In this document: positions 1-12,070 of the stretch, piece by piece
Position numbering within the stretch: position 1 is the first letter of the stretch
Layout of the letters: each line of letters starts with the position of its first letter
Source of the DNA: Hydractinia symbiolongicarpus
Taxonomy: Eukaryota > Cnidaria > Hydrozoa > Anthoathecata > Hydractiniidae
Length of the DNA: 64,000 bases
NCBI RefSeq assembly: GCF_029227915.1
Contig: NC_079875.1
Location: 16,733,001-16,797,000 of the forward strand
Reading direction: 5' to 3'
The notes under the pieces: model-generated
What the model saw: the letters and a program-made list of their open reading frames with translations, nothing else
What the model was told of the DNA's origin: nothing
The model's database searches: none
Made by a program: the position numbers and the translations under genes

Positions 1-136
1 GCGTGCTTAATTGATCTTAGTGGTTGCCAACAGCGTAAAACGAAAGTCGTACTGTGTAACGTTGAAATACGTTCATTGCTCCAAAAATGTCAACATTTTC
101 GAAAGGAACTTCAGCCAGTTGCCTGTGCAAATATCT

Positions 137-235
137 CTTATGTATGTATGTATGTATGTATGTATTCTTTATTTTAAGTTGGTTACAATGGGTAGCCTAG
201 ACTAATACCTAATACCGTCCAAATACCTTGTCAAA
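137..235 (+). repeat. ATGT microsatellite plus shared 3' module
   Basis: A (TATG)n tract is followed by the words ATTCTTTATTTTAAGTTG. The same arrangement, a degenerate ATGT tract then the same words, occurs again at about 9958-10010. The two sites therefore look like copies of one dispersed element with an internal microsatellite. No coding content is evident. Confidence 0.55.
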
Positions 236-469
236 GGAAGAGAAACATACCCCAGGTTTGCAAAAATGGAAAAGTTGTTTTATATAATGCAATTCCAAGC
301 TACGTAAATGTTATTTAACATGTTTTCTGGTTTTTGCACAAAAATCCGTTTTTTTCCGATATTCGGATAAAATCTGAAAAAATCGGGGAATCGGATTAAC
401 CACGTGACCAAAACATGCAAAATGATTCTTTTTGATGAAACAAAAATGTGTTGTAAGTTTCAAGTTCTA

Positions 470-660
470 AACATAATCCTAACAAGAGTTATTATATTTT
501 TCCTATTATAAGAGTTTCATAGAGATTTTTAGGGGTAGTTTCGAGTAATAGCCCATATCAAAGCCTCTGAGAGGTATGGGACCTAAAAATTTTATATGCA
601 GGTTTCTAATAGATAAATATTGAAACTCAGTAAGTATTATAGCCTGCTACATAGCATTAA
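470..660. repeat. Dispersed repeat R, copy 1
   Basis: About 170 bp match the block at 14035-14210. Shared words include TTTTTAGGGGTAGTTTCGAG, AAAGCCTCTGA and ATAGATAAATAT. Copy 1 runs into a very G/C-biased hairpin (runs of G then C at 676-712) and a 103-codon minus-strand open frame (657-968). I cannot assign that frame to a family, and its tail is low complexity. The repeat is probably the end of a transposable element. Confidence 0.5.
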
Positions 661-1431
661 AAGTCATTAAAAAAACCGTCAGGGGGGGAGGGGCGGAATC
701 CCCCCCCCCTGGACCGAATAAGGTTAAGGAGGGTAGGATTGTATGTGGGGAATAGGACAACATTGTGGTTTCCAATCTCTTTGCATATTGGTGCACAGTG
801 GTGGGAATCTTTACCTGCGCTAGTGAAGCTTGTTTTCACGGCTAAGATTTTCTGCAGCAAGGTGTATAAACTGCTAAAACCGTCTTTCTGTACCTTTGCT
901 AAAAATCTTGGATTCGTTCCATTAATTTCTGGCTTAACATGCTTTTTGAATATATAAAATTTCGTCAATTTAAAATTAACTTTAAAAGGCTAGCTTCTTT
1001 CCCCATTATCCAATTCGTTTACAACTATGATATTGAATTAAACTGAAAAATAATTATTGATTTCCACCAGCGAAAGCGGAATCTTTAAAATCGCATGAGG
1101 AGATAGATAGGGAGATAGAGACAGCGCAGCTAGGCTGGCCGCCCGAAACTTATCCGGGCTAAAGCTTAAATCCTCGTTTTGACAGATTTTTTTCTAAGAA
1201 CGAGGCTAAAATGAGTTTTAAGCCAATAAGAATCCTTACAGTTCAACAAATTGTTTTATTATCCAATGAACAATACTTTTTTTGTAAATTTATATGCTAT
1301 CGAAAGTTAAAGCTCGTGTAGTGTAGCATAATGAAGATCGTCTTATAATGCGCCATCTTTGATGTTATTAACGTTTCCCTTTAATAATTACGTCATTTGC
1401 TTCTGTACAATTTTGCAAGCACGTAGACTAA

Positions 1432-1590
1432 AGGGGGATTCTCACGAAGCGAATTGAACGGCGAGTTTGACGGCGAATTGTATCTGAACATGCGCAGTTC
1501 AATGCAAAATCAAAACAAACAAAACTGCGCATGCTCAGATACAATTCGCCGTCGAATTCGCCGTTTAATTCGCCTCTTGAAAATCCCCCT
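1432..1590. mobile_element. Harbinger-type MITE, 159 bp, TAA target duplication
   Basis: The left end AGGGGGATTCTCACGAAGCG and the reverse complement of the right end match over about 70 bp, so the element is almost one long hairpin around a short A-rich centre. TAA occurs directly before (1429-1431) and after (1591-1593). A 3-bp TWA duplication is typical of PIF/Harbinger elements. There is no coding capacity. It must be non-autonomous. Confidence 0.8.
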
Positions 1591-1599
1591 TAAAGCTTT

Positions 1600-2680
1600 A
1601 TCCAGGAGAACTAATTAATTATTCATGAATTTTAATTTAAAGAGGAATTGTTTTGGCTGAATATTTTTGCTGAAAGATAATGTATTATAGCTATAAAATG
1701 GTGACAAGTGTGCTTTAAAAGAAAAAAGAAAAATATGTAGTCTGAAAATAACCTTTCGTAACTGATTATGTAAAAAAAATTTGTTGCTACCTTTAAAGAT
1801 ATTTTCCAAGTTGTTTTTCACAGAAAAAGAGAAAATAGATAAATTTTCAGCCTTGCCGTTGTTCTTATTTTGTTTTTATTGTTCATCAATTTTCAGGTTT
1901 ATTATTTTTCTTTTAAAATTGTCTTTACAGAGAAATGAAAATATTCAATGATTTTTATCCCCCATATTACTCAGTCCTCTTCAAAGTTCAGTACTTTTTC
2001 AGATTATTGTTAATGGCGGAAATCTTTAAGCTGCAGGGTTTTTGTATTTTTTTAATGTTTTTATAGCATTGAAATTGTAGATATTAACTTTAAATAAAGA
2101 CATAATTATGTTTTATATGCCTTAGGTTGTTTGAAAATCGTTTCTATCTTTTATGATAGAGTTTTACTCGGGAAGATTTTTTGCTAATAATAACTGTTTA
2201 AAAGGTTGGGTTTTCGTTTTCTCTTTAAGTGTTTTCACATTTTTTTCACAAACAATAACAACCTTAAATACATAAAAAGACATCCATATTTGCACATGAG
2301 ACTTTGATCTACCAACTTGATACCAGACACTTTACCAGAGCAAGGTCAAGGATTTTTTTTTCTTTCTTTATCAAGCTCTTCTGCGTGTTGTATAAGAAAG
2401 CCACAGTTATTTGCATTTAAAAAATAGACCTGGGCCACGATATGTTCACAAAAAAGACTGAATGTAATTCTTAATGAGTTAAAACTACAGAAACTACGGA
2501 TAGCATCTTTACTAAAGAGAGTTCTTTCTCGCTCTGCCTACACACACCTGAAGGATAAAGCATATGACCCACGCATCACTTTGTGGACTGGTAGCAAGGG
2601 TGTTTATTAATCAAACAAACTAGATAATAAGCACACAAATGAGGGATGACATTTAAGTGAGGATAAGAAAGTAAAAAATG
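1600..2680. other. Gene-free AT-rich stretch upstream of the lectin/TSP1 gene
   Basis: No convincing exon, RNA gene or repeat boundary was seen. The only open frames are short AT-rich ones without domain signatures. This stretch would hold the promoter and any 5'UTR of the gene whose signal-peptide exon begins at 2683, but no clear TATA box was found. Confidence 0.4.
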
Positions 2681-2682
2681 AA

Positions 2683-5600
2683 ATGAATGTTATATTTGTT
2701 ATATTTTCTTTTTTATGTATGGTTAATGGCCAAACATTCGAAGGTAAATACATCTGCAACATTTCTTAATATATACAAGAAATATAATACGTTACTGGCT
2801 TTAGAATTTAAAAAGTCTTTTTCAGATGTTTAAATAAAGAAAATGATGTGGCTGACTGAGTGAGAACAGGGCATGTGACGAGAAAAAAGAAGGGTTTTAT
2901 GATACTATGGTTAATAAGGAGAACTTTTTACACGATTGAGTTTCTAAACGTTGTAATTAAAGTTTTATCAAAACACAGATACTTTTCTCTGACACTACTT
3001 TTGGTACACAATAGGTTTTCTGTTTTTATTTAGACGTTAAGTTATCGTTAAAAAGCAATTTCCGGTCATAAGCACTCAATGTTTTTAATGCTTCTCATAC
3101 CTTTCAATCCTATTTGCTTTAAATTCACAGTTTTAAACGTAAAATCTCTCTTGTTAATCTTCGCTTATAATAAAATTTTCGATCATAGTTTGTGGAACGA
3201 ATGCGACGAGTTGTAAAACATTAACATGTCTGAACGAGTACTGCATGTACACAATTTGCAACGAACAGCGCGCATCGTTTGGCTGCCAGTTAGGTTAGTA
3301 AAAATACTTTTTTTACTTTTATTAAAGTTAAACATGTTCTGTGAAGTCCCGAATAGCATGTGGAGGGGAGGGGTAATGAGCAGGGAGGGATTCCGAAAAC
3401 TTATAAAAAACATTTAAAAATAGATTGCAAAAATTTATGAAAAATGAAGCTTGCTTGCACGCTAAAAATATATATGCTAATTTTTTTTACAAAACATTAC
3501 ATTTTTAGATCACGCCATTTCTTTATGGAAACGTCAATTATAATTTGTTACAGATCATTAGAGTGGGTTTCTCTGTTGTCTTTCGATGAAATATTAACTA
3601 AAATTTAAGTTAATATTTTGTTTAAGTAGCACACGTCGATAGACTTCAATTATACTTTATATAAAATTTAGCTACCTTCTTAGGCTGTATTTATTGGGCT
3701 TTTTTATTTCGCTTAAATGAAGTGACATATCAAACTGGAGTAAAAGAGACCATTTTTAAATTGCGGTAACCATTATGAATTTTTACGTAAGCGAAAAGAA
3801 TAAAACTTTGGACCACGCGTTTTTAATAGTAAAGCAAATTAGTCGGTCACCTGTGGAAATATTCACGGGGTCGCCCGTCCTTTATATATCGCATTTCGTG
3901 TTTCTGTAAAGGACAGATGAACAGACAGACGACGGCTATTATTATAGCAAAAGTCGTTAACCCGTGGAAAAATCCACAGGGTCATCTGTCCTTTATGTAT
4001 CGCATTTTGTGTTTCCGTAACAAAAAGACAAACTGACGCACGAACAGACAAATGGAATACGGCTATTATTAAACAGATGTGGACAAAAGTTGAGACTTCT
4101 TGTTGTTTACAAAGCAGTGATAAATTTTATATTCTGGCAGCTAGCCATCTGTTATGATATCGTGAACCTGGATTAGCCCGGACTTGACATGACTCAGAAA
4201 TCTCTTTAACAATAGCCGTATTTCGTCTTTCATCGTTGTCTGTTGCTGTCTCTTTATGCGCGAGAAATAAAAATGTCGTGTTACAGAAACACAAAGAATG
4301 CGATATATCATAGAAGGAAAGCGAGGATTTATCCACGGGCCACTGAGAATTACAGTAGGGCGTATGATCTAGTGTAAGTAAAATAAAAAAGACATACCAC
4401 GGTAAGCGAACTCTCAAAGTAGTCATATTCTGTAGGGATTTAGTGTGTGCTTAGCTGCCAAAAATACAGATCTAACTCACACCACTTGCGCAAAAATCCA
4501 TAAAATTACTGCAATGGGAAAATGGTTTATTTTCATATGTTTTCAGTAGGTTTTACTCTGACAATAGTAAAGTAAATTTCCCGGCCGAAGTTTTCACTTT
4601 TTTGCAGTCATATGATTGCTAAAGATGCGCAATTGCTGTTTTTCAAAGGTTTTTAACCTACAGTTACATTTCATTTCTGTCAAACAGAAGGAAGTGAGTA
4701 TCACAATTGAAAATCTTCTTAGCGTGCACCTAAGTAATCTCACTCGCCATTGTATCAACGGAAACGTGAATGATGAAGATATTTTTTTAATGCAGATGAT
4801 ACAATTGATTCACATATTTTACTTTCCTTTTAATTATCTTAGGGAGCGTGATAAGTATAATAAATGTATTTTTTGGTCGAACAAGCGCAATCACATGCCC
4901 TGATAGAAACACAGCTGTTAATAACTGCATACCAAACGACACGCTTCACCAGCATCAAATGGAAAAAGGAATGCGAATATGTAATAACGAAACACATTGC
5001 AATTTAAAAGCATGTTAGTCTATTTTTATAAAAGATTATTCACTACGGATGGACACTGTTTTGGTAAATTTAATGCTAAGATCAAAATATTTTTGAACTT
5101 TTGTACTTATTGTAACGCTTGAAGGATGTTTTTAAGAAGACCCGTTAATAGATAATCAGCTTGTCAAAATTTAAGCCGCGATTGGTCGGCTACGGACAGA
5201 TTGGTCGGCTACGGACAAACGCCACCAAACATGAGTTAGTTTTAATTTCATTGCCTTCATAAAACAAGTAGGACAAGAAGAACACTCGGGACAATAAATT
5301 GTGACAGCCTAAACTTCAGACCTTATGGCAGTCTGTGTGAGGTATTTTTCAGGTTTTGGCGAAATATTTTACCCCAGCCCAAGTTTTAAGGGTTAACAAT
5401 TAAGTACATTGCTACAAGACAAATTAGCCAGTTGTCTAATACTCGAAATATTCTTTATTTTTCAGCTACAGTTTTTTCAGATGCCTGTGGTGTCAATGTT
5501 TGGGGAGAGCCATGTAGTGGAGTAACAAAATATCTAAAAGTGAATTATACCTGTGTGAAGAAAGGTAAGTCATGGAAGCTGAGGATAGCCAAACCTACTT

Positions 5601-8414
5601 TATTTATTTCTGAGAACAAATAATCGCGACTTGAATTCTAAAATTGCTCAGTATGTTGGTTGTTGTTGAGCTACCAGAATACGACTTGTGTCACTGTATA
5701 TACGATGTTACACGCAGTATAAAACACATACCCACAATACTAGACATAAAACAACAGCGGGGTCCGTTATTTATTACGGATAGATCTTACTAAACTTACT
5801 GCACGTCACAATTCTTTTACAGAGCTTCTTTAGGATTTTTCAGAATATTTGCCTATTAACTCAGGTACGTACATGATTCATCTCAATGTGTCTATTTTTT
5901 GTGTGCGCAGGAAGAGGGGACGATTACCAGAGAATTAGCTAAAATTAAAATTAAGGCTTTAAATGGACCAAATGCTGGTATTTAGTTTTCTTTTCTAGTT
6001 TTAAGATCCTTTGTGTATCTGAAAAAATCGATATCCCAAGATAGAAGAAAATAACGTTTTCATGATAAAAACGAACATTTAAAACGTACGTTGTATGTAG
6101 GACTTTGCGTCATCAATGACGCATATTTTTAAGTGCAATTCTGAAAGTAGTTTTCAATTTGCAAGTGGATTACAAAGTAACCCAATATAAAATAATTTCT
6201 TTATTTCGATTTTTATTAACAATTTTAAAGGTTTTTAAAAACACAATGCAACAGTGAACGCATAACGTATATCGATTCCATAATAAATATATGTTTTATT
6301 GTAACTAAGAAAGAACATTCGCAGATGTAGTTGCATTTAAATTTGCAGTCGCATACATAAATTTATTTATTTCTGATGATGGAATGAACAAACCATGATC
6401 GCATAGTCTAAACGCTCGTATATATTTATGGCCATTTTTCCGCAATGCGCACAAAGCACACAAGTTCATTTATTAACGCGTGCGCACTTTCACAAAATTA
6501 AAAATTATCTACTTTATTGTGACGGGTGTATTTTCATAGAATTATCCACAGGCTAACAAATTATTTCTCTTATAATCTGTCTGAATTCTAGCTTTTACGA
6601 AATGGTCGCGCCGCACCGTTTTTTCTGCATCCTATAGAGAGATTCATTACTTGGTCTTATCAGGAACAAAAATGCACAAGATACTGATGCGGGAAATATG
6701 TACGACGGTCGAATTTCCGTCGATTTTTCTACAGCCAATGACTAGTCTCTATGACGATAGGCGTCGCAAGATGCGATATATAAATGACGTGCAAACCCAT
6801 GGATTTATCCATCGGCTACCGACTATGTTAAAATAAAAACATGAGATTTTCTTGTGTGTAAATAAAAACGTACAAACTTTCTTATTTTTTTTCAAACAGA
6901 AAGCTTAAACTACTGGTCTTCATGGAGCTCTTGGACCTTATGTTCTACCAGTCTTGGCATCAGATACAGAAACAAATCTTGCATCAATCCACCATATAAA
7001 CAATGCACGAAAAGTACGTGCAAAGGACGATCTTTACCAAATAATATAACAGAAAGTCAAAATTGCGTGAAAGGTAAGATTTCCTTTTATTCTTCTTCTT
7101 CTCCAGTGTAATATCTTTGGGCTCCAATTAACACTGCAATCATTAAGAAAGTTAACATATGGAAAAGGGGCTCCAGTAGGGGCTTCAGTGTATTTTAAAC
7201 TTCGAATATTGCTCAGAAACTGTGGCAGAGGAGAAAAGCCCAACAATACCACCTTATATTTTGAGGGGAAATGGTGAGTAAAACTAATTAAACTTTTTTT
7301 GTGTTGAATCCTTCAATCACCAATTTTTGATTAAAAAACTTCACCACTGTCTATATTTCATTCATTATTAAATTAAAGTTGTTCGCTCAAATATTTTATT
7401 GTTTGTTGCGCATAAATTTTGCCTAAAAGTATCGATATTTGTTTTAAAAATTCGGGCACAGTGCTTAAGCCCAATTTTTTATTACTGCTTTAGTTTACCC
7501 TTCATCAACAGCAAACATACAACCTACCTCCGTAAACACGATTGCACTCACAAAAGTGGTAGCTACATCTACAATTTCACCAGTACGAGAAAGCTCTGTT
7601 GCACCTTCCGTTGCCAGTACAACATCGCCATTGTGTACCATCGTCTCGATAGCTGGTACAAATAGATTCGCTAAAGTATATATGGAACTGCATTTAAGAA
7701 TCACCTGGAAATTGTTTTGTTGCTCACTAGATGTGTTCAAAAAGAGTATTGCAACTTTAGTTGACGATATTAAGGAACTTCATCACGTATTTATTGCAAA
7801 TCTTCAGCAATGTAATTCTACACACAGTGCAGATGCTTTTGTTCATTTGCTTATTGAATCAGAAGCAAATAAGGTTGATGAAACATTAACAAGAAAGCTA
7901 CATGGAAAGATGGAAGAAATTTTAAAAGGAAATGACACCTCAGAGGTTGGAAAATACTTCAAAGACCTAGTAAGTAATGTACTTGACTTAATAATGGCTA
8001 ATCCATCCAACTCTTTTTTCTCCCTCCATAACTTCTGATAGGCACAGTTTTAGTATGTTAAAAAGGAACAAAATGATGGAAATAATTCTTTTGATTCCGC
8101 TGGCACCTTTATGTTGACGCTATAAGAAACTCAAATGTGTCCGAAATGCCATCGTCAGCCTAAAATCCAGTTACATTAAGTGTAGATATAATTTTAATTT
8201 TAACATTCTGTTCAAAGTTCTTAAGAGCAAAATAAAACTTCAATAACATACCTAATTCCATGAAATAATCATTTAGATTCGGGATATAAAATTGATAGAA
8301 GTAAACGAAAAGAATGAAACGAAGAAGATTTGGAAAACATGGAAAATAGTTATCATTGTTGCTGTTTCAATTGCGTTCGTTATTTGCCTTGCAATTTTTA
8401 TTTTGTGGATTAAG
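2683..8414 (+). CDS. SUEL lectin / TSP1 / transmembrane protein (3' end not found)
   Basis: This is a predicted single-pass cell-surface protein. Six exons have agreeing splice phases: 2683-2743 (start ATG, hydrophobic signal peptide ending near MVNGQ), 3189-3293 and 5466-5564 (Cys-rich; together they read like the C-terminal half of a SUEL/rhamnose-binding lectin, ending PCSGVTKYLKVNYTC), 6900-7073 (TSP1 repeat with WSSWSSWTLC and six cysteines), 7494-7969 (Ser/Thr-rich stalk then helical region) and 8277-8414 (about 22-residue transmembrane helix starting IVIIVAVSIAFVICL, with basic KKIWKTWK before it). The first four junctions are phase 1, the next phase 0, and every join keeps the frame open. 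SUEL domains bind galactose or rhamnose, and SUEL plus TSP1 is common in cnidarian surface proteins. It resembles adhesion-GPCR ectodomains, but no seven-helix exon was seen. The SUEL N-terminus may be on an exon I missed. The cytoplasmic exons are not identified. Confidence 0.7.
3843..4075. repeat. Short hairpin repeat family H, two tandem copies
   Basis: Two successive copies carry GTGGAAAAATCCACAGGGTC-like hairpins followed by CGTCCTTTATATATCGCATT and a CAGACAGAC stretch. The same block recurs about a dozen times in the window (for example 4180-4350, 10430-10620, 12071-12206, 18729-18864, 25054-25165, 54175-54293). It is not coding. It is probably a MITE. Confidence 0.7.
4180..4350. repeat. 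Hairpin repeat family H, inverted copy
   Basis: Opposite orientation to the tandem pair just upstream: it contains AATAGCCGTATTTCGTC, a CTGTTGCTGTCTC tract, GAATGCGATATATC and GATTTATCCACGGGCCAC in that order. It lies in an intron of the lectin/TSP1 gene. Confidence 0.6.
5180..5218. repeat. Direct duplication GATTGGTCGGCTACGGACA
   Basis: The 19-bp word GATTGGTCGGCTACGGACA occurs twice back to back. This is a short tandem duplication in an intron, with no evident function. Confidence 0.7.
6640..6832. repeat. Hairpin repeat family H, divergent copies
   Basis: Contains GGGAAATATGTACGACGG, AATGACTAGTCTCTATGACG, GATGCGATATATAAATGACG and CCATGGATTTATCCATCGGC in order. It looks like one diverged family H unit joined to another. 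The first half matches 13210-13320 and 42955-43050. Intronic. Confidence 0.55.
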
Positions 8415-8428
8415 GTGAGTAGAATAGA

Positions 8429-8532
8429 TCATTCATTCATTCATTCATTCATTCATTCATTCATTCATTCATTCATTCATTCATTCATTCATTCATTCAT
8501 TCATTCATTCATTCATTCATTCATTCATTCAT

Positions 8533-8567
<35 letters not shown>

Positions 8568-8568
8568 T
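8429..8568 (+). repeat. (TCAT)n then (TTTA)n microsatellite
   Basis: About 26 uninterrupted TCAT units are followed by about nine TTTA units. The tract begins roughly 15 bp after the splice donor (AAG|GTGAGT at 8414/8415) of the transmembrane exon. Read through, it would encode a Ser-Phe-Ile-His repeat, but the donor makes it intronic. Confidence 0.95.
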
Positions 8569-8569
8569 T

Positions 8570-9480
8570 CAGAAACTTCAATAATAGATTCACATTCCAA
8601 TAATACTAAATTTTGAACGAGACTTGTTCTCATGACCAATTATATATGTCCCTCCAAAATTTTCCCTATGACTGAATAATTTATATACTATGTTTTAATA
8701 TGTTTTAGTCACGTGGTAATCGCATTCGACCAATCAAAAAGAATACCAATAATACAATATTACTGAAATAGAACGTTATTTATTCTCGAACTGTTATGTT
8801 GGATATATCGTGTAAAGGATGAATAAATACTGCGCTTTTCTTTTGGCGAAGAGCGAAGAAATAATTTACAACCTACAATCAACAATAATGTTGATGCATT
8901 GAAATGAGAATGACAGAGAGATATTTTCTAAATGATGTGCTTCCGAAAATTAAAGAAACGATTCATCCTATCTTGTAGACATTGCTTTCGAGTTCTTTTT
9001 TAAATAAGTTTTAGCAGCTTAATTTTCAAAAACTAGACTGATCTTGCAATAACTAGGAAACGTCCAGAAAAATTTCTTCCATTTTAAGACTAAATCGCAA
9101 AAAAAAATTGAATTATGGTTTCTTTCTTAGTTGGTGCGATATTCTCAATTTCTTTTCACATGATAGACATCGCAAACAAAGCGAATCACGAATCACGCTT
9201 AATAAATTTCATTTTACTACTAAATCCATCCTTGAAAAAAATTTCACCTTGTCTCATATGAAATAGCCTCGTATATTTGAGGCGTCCACATTGCTATATT
9301 CACACTTCTATGAAACATTAATTAAAAACTTTTATAATGCAAACTAAATTTAATATCATACTTATTTAGTCTTTCAAGATTTTTTACTATGCCAAAATTG
9401 CTATATACCATCGAGTTTTATTAATGTTAACAAAATCCGGCGGCTGAAAGTGGACAAGTAATGCAAACTTTTTTGCTCAA
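8570..9480. other. No gene seen
   Basis: AT-rich sequence, presumably intronic or downstream of the lectin/TSP1 gene. No exon with a recognisable motif was found, although the missing cytoplasmic exon could be here or further right. Confidence 0.35.
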
Positions 9481-9649
9481 CCATATAAGAGACCCAGGGA
9501 TTTTATCTCTTTAATTATGCCGTATTTTGTCTGTTTGTCCGTGAAAAACGCGCGTCCTGTTACGGAAACACGTATTTCTTAAATCTCCATTTATGGCGTT
9601 GTAGAGTAAAGTTCGATCAAGGCTTTCATAACACTCAGAACAATGAGGT

Positions 9650-9860
9650 AACCATAGAAACAGCCAGCAACTCGATAGTAAGTTTAAACAGCTCTATTAA
9701 TTACAATATTCCCAATGGACACGAAACAGATTATGATAGAAGAATGAAATCAAACGTAGAAAGTAGTATTTGCAATAAATGTCATTGCGGCAAGATTTGT
9801 AAAGGTCTACGGGGACTCAAAGCTCACAAACGATCATGTCAGATAACGTCAGTTTTGGAC
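9650..9860 (+). pseudogene. LINE ORF1-like zinc-knuckle fragment
   Basis: A plus-strand frame reads through a C-x2-C-x-C-G-x-x-C motif and a closing RGLKAHKRSC. Such CHC/C2H2-like fingers (…RGLK.H…C) are typical of the N-terminal proteins of non-LTR retrotransposons in invertebrates. The frame has no start and loses coding character after about 9890, and no reverse transcriptase follows. It is a short dead fragment. The family assignment is inference from one motif. Confidence 0.45.
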
Positions 9861-9957
9861 TTTAAAGGCTTGTTTACACATTATATGAATGTCTATACAG
9901 GATTGATATAATTCAGTTCTTAAAAAACTACTCTCAATTTATGTCCTGTGACTGCTC

Positions 9958-10100
9958 TTAGTATATGCATGTATGCGTGTATGCATGTATTCTTTATTTT
10001 AAGTTGATTTACGACATAACTGCATACCTGTACTAAAGCACTTCATCTGACCGTGTCGTTCTTATTAACCGCTCCTCAAGGCGTTCAACGATAAGTCACA
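9958..10100 (+). repeat. ATGT tract plus dispersed module
   Basis: A degenerate ATGT/ATGC tract is followed by ATTCTTTATTTTAAGTTG as at 137-180, then by GCATACCTGTACTAAAGCAC, which recurs near 12030. Part of a complex of related repeats between 10.0 and 12.1 kb. Confidence 0.5.
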
Positions 10101-10429
10101 CAGTTCAGAACCTTAATTAAACCAGAAGTTTAATTCAAAATGTTTTTTATACAAAATTCATGGATAATTAACTTTTATTGATCGTTCGATGCAGTTTTCT
10201 TGTTAGAAATACCTACACGGTCAAAGTTGCAGACAATAACCATTGCGTTGTCTATTTCTATTAAAAAAGTTGTAATTATTTGCGCTTTTTAACAAATTTA
10301 TGTTGAGAAGAGCAGTAAATTTTGGGGCGTTTTTGACAAATTATGGGTTCTTATGAAAACAAAAACATGTAGTTTTTAATACTTCAGTACCCATAAGTAG
10401 ATCTTTTCAGGGGCCATATGACTACCATA

Positions 10430-10620
10430 GAGTAATTTCATACCAGGTCAAAAAAAGATTTGCGAAATACCGATGCTAGAAGAATGCATGACCGGTAAAT
10501 TCCCGTGGATTTGTTCCAGGGGCTAACGGCTAGTCTCTTTAATAATACTCGTATTCCGTCTGTCTGTCTCTGCGCAACATGGCGTCGCAAGTGGCACGAC
10601 CCAGGAAATATCCCCGCAGC
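10430..10620. repeat. Hairpin repeat family H
   Basis: Contains AAATTCCCGTGGATTTGTTC, GGGGCTAACGGCTAGTCTC and then AATACTCGTATTCCGTCTGT. The end of one unit abuts the start of another. Confidence 0.6.
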
Positions 10621-10689
10621 CTTGCAGCTTTATTTCGGATCGCGGCAGATCCCGTTTTTTACCGGCTTCGTTTTGACCGCTCACGCGTA

Positions 10690-11330
10690 ATTGACCAATG
10701 ACGAGGCTCGATTTTCACTAATAACTAATTTAAGTACTTCGCGGCCTCAACATGCCGACGGGGGACTCATGCTACGCTTACAAAAGCCATTTTTGGTTTG
10801 AAAGTGATATTTTGAGGTTTGTAGGTCTCCTTTATATCCTTTTTTCTTGTGCTATGTTAAGATGAATATGTCGTCTCGTTTTCTAGCCATCTTAAAATCT
10901 TAAACAAACCAATTTTAAGCTATTGACTAGGTAGCTATAAACGTAGATTTTGAGGCAGCACGCTGCTTTTAAGGCAGCTAGCTATAGCTGTCTTTATTTA
11001 TTTCTCTTCTTTTAAAGTTTTTATTCAGTTTGGTGTATTGTTATTTATTTTTATGTTAATGTTGGGTCTACCTAGCTAGCTTCTCTTTTAGCTACCTCTG
11101 GCTAAAAAGTGAAAGTAGCTAAATGCAGTTTGGCTGCAACACAATTCTTAACTCTTATGCTAAATGCAGCTATCAACTTTATTACTGCTACGAAAACTTA
11201 TCCTGCAAAATAAAAATCCTGAGTATTTTTTTTAACTGAACATGATAATGACAGGCGGTTTCCTGATTTTTTTTTTTTTTTTTAACCGAAGTTGCGATAA
11301 AAATTTTTTAAAAAATTGTGTAACGCCTTT
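10690..11330. other. No gene seen
   Basis: Many short GCTAGCTA/TAGCTA words (for example around 10930-11110) and a T-run near 11270. No coding exon or RNA gene was recognised. Confidence 0.35.
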
Positions 11331-11334
11331 ACTC

Positions 11335-12045
11335 ATGTCCCACATTGTTAACCTATACTAAACGCTCTGCTTAACAACCTTTACCAGGAATATTCCGTGA
11401 AAAATAAAACCGGTTGGCCAGCTGATTTCGCTTTAACAGTGTAACAATAAATTGTAATCTGTGTTTTTATTTTAGGTCAGTTGTCAAAAGTTATTTCTTG
11501 AATAGTATATAACACCGGAAACACCATTAAGTTGTGCGCACTTTACTGCACTTCACTGCACTTTGATTTTCCACCTATATATGGCTTTATTAAAAGCGCT
11601 TTACCTGAATGTGTGGGGCGGTTGACGGTTCTTATTAATCACTCATCCGGGCGTTTAACGACGGGTAACACAGCTGCTTGTGGCTTATCCCAGCGCTTCA
11701 ATAGAGGGTATCCGTTTTTTGTAAACCAAAGCTGCAATACAGTTTTTTTTTGAAAAGCGTATTAAGCCTTAAAGCATGTACAAACCGGTTTACCTGTACT
11801 AAGCGCTCAGTCCAGTGTCACTGTTAATTTGTAAATGTTTACTGAAACTTACTTCGCAAAATAAAATAATATTGACCAATTGTTTTTGCTATGACGGGGT
11901 AACAAAGGGTTGTAAATTGTGTTTTTATTTCGGTTAAAGTTGCAGTAGGGTTATATTTTGAAAAATACATTACAGTCGAACACTAAAATGTTGTGTGCGT
12001 TTTACTCGATTGACGACATGATGCATACCTGTACTAAAGCACTCC
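11335..12045. repeat. Diverged direct repeat, two units about 470 bp apart
   Basis: Unit 1 (about 11340-11570) and unit 2 (about 11805-12020) share the same order of words: a CTRTACTAARCGCTC block, AAAATAAAA, GTAACAAWRRRTTGTAA, GTGTTTTTATTT and a TTGTGYGC(G/A)CTTTACT block. The units are clearly related but diverged. A third partial copy lies near 10020-10090. Possibly an old tandemly duplicated transposon. Confidence 0.5.
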
Positions 12046-12070
12046 ACCTAACGCCGGGGTAAGCCACAAG

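Noticed and set aside
657-968. 103-codon minus-strand frame beside repeat R
   Set aside because: Its C-terminal part is a G/C-run hairpin. No family match or splice partner. Probably a transposon remnant, so not called as a gene.
8292-8603. Frame encoding a Ser-Phe-Ile-His repeat protein
   Set aside because: It is read-through of a TCAT microsatellite beyond a clear splice donor at 8415.
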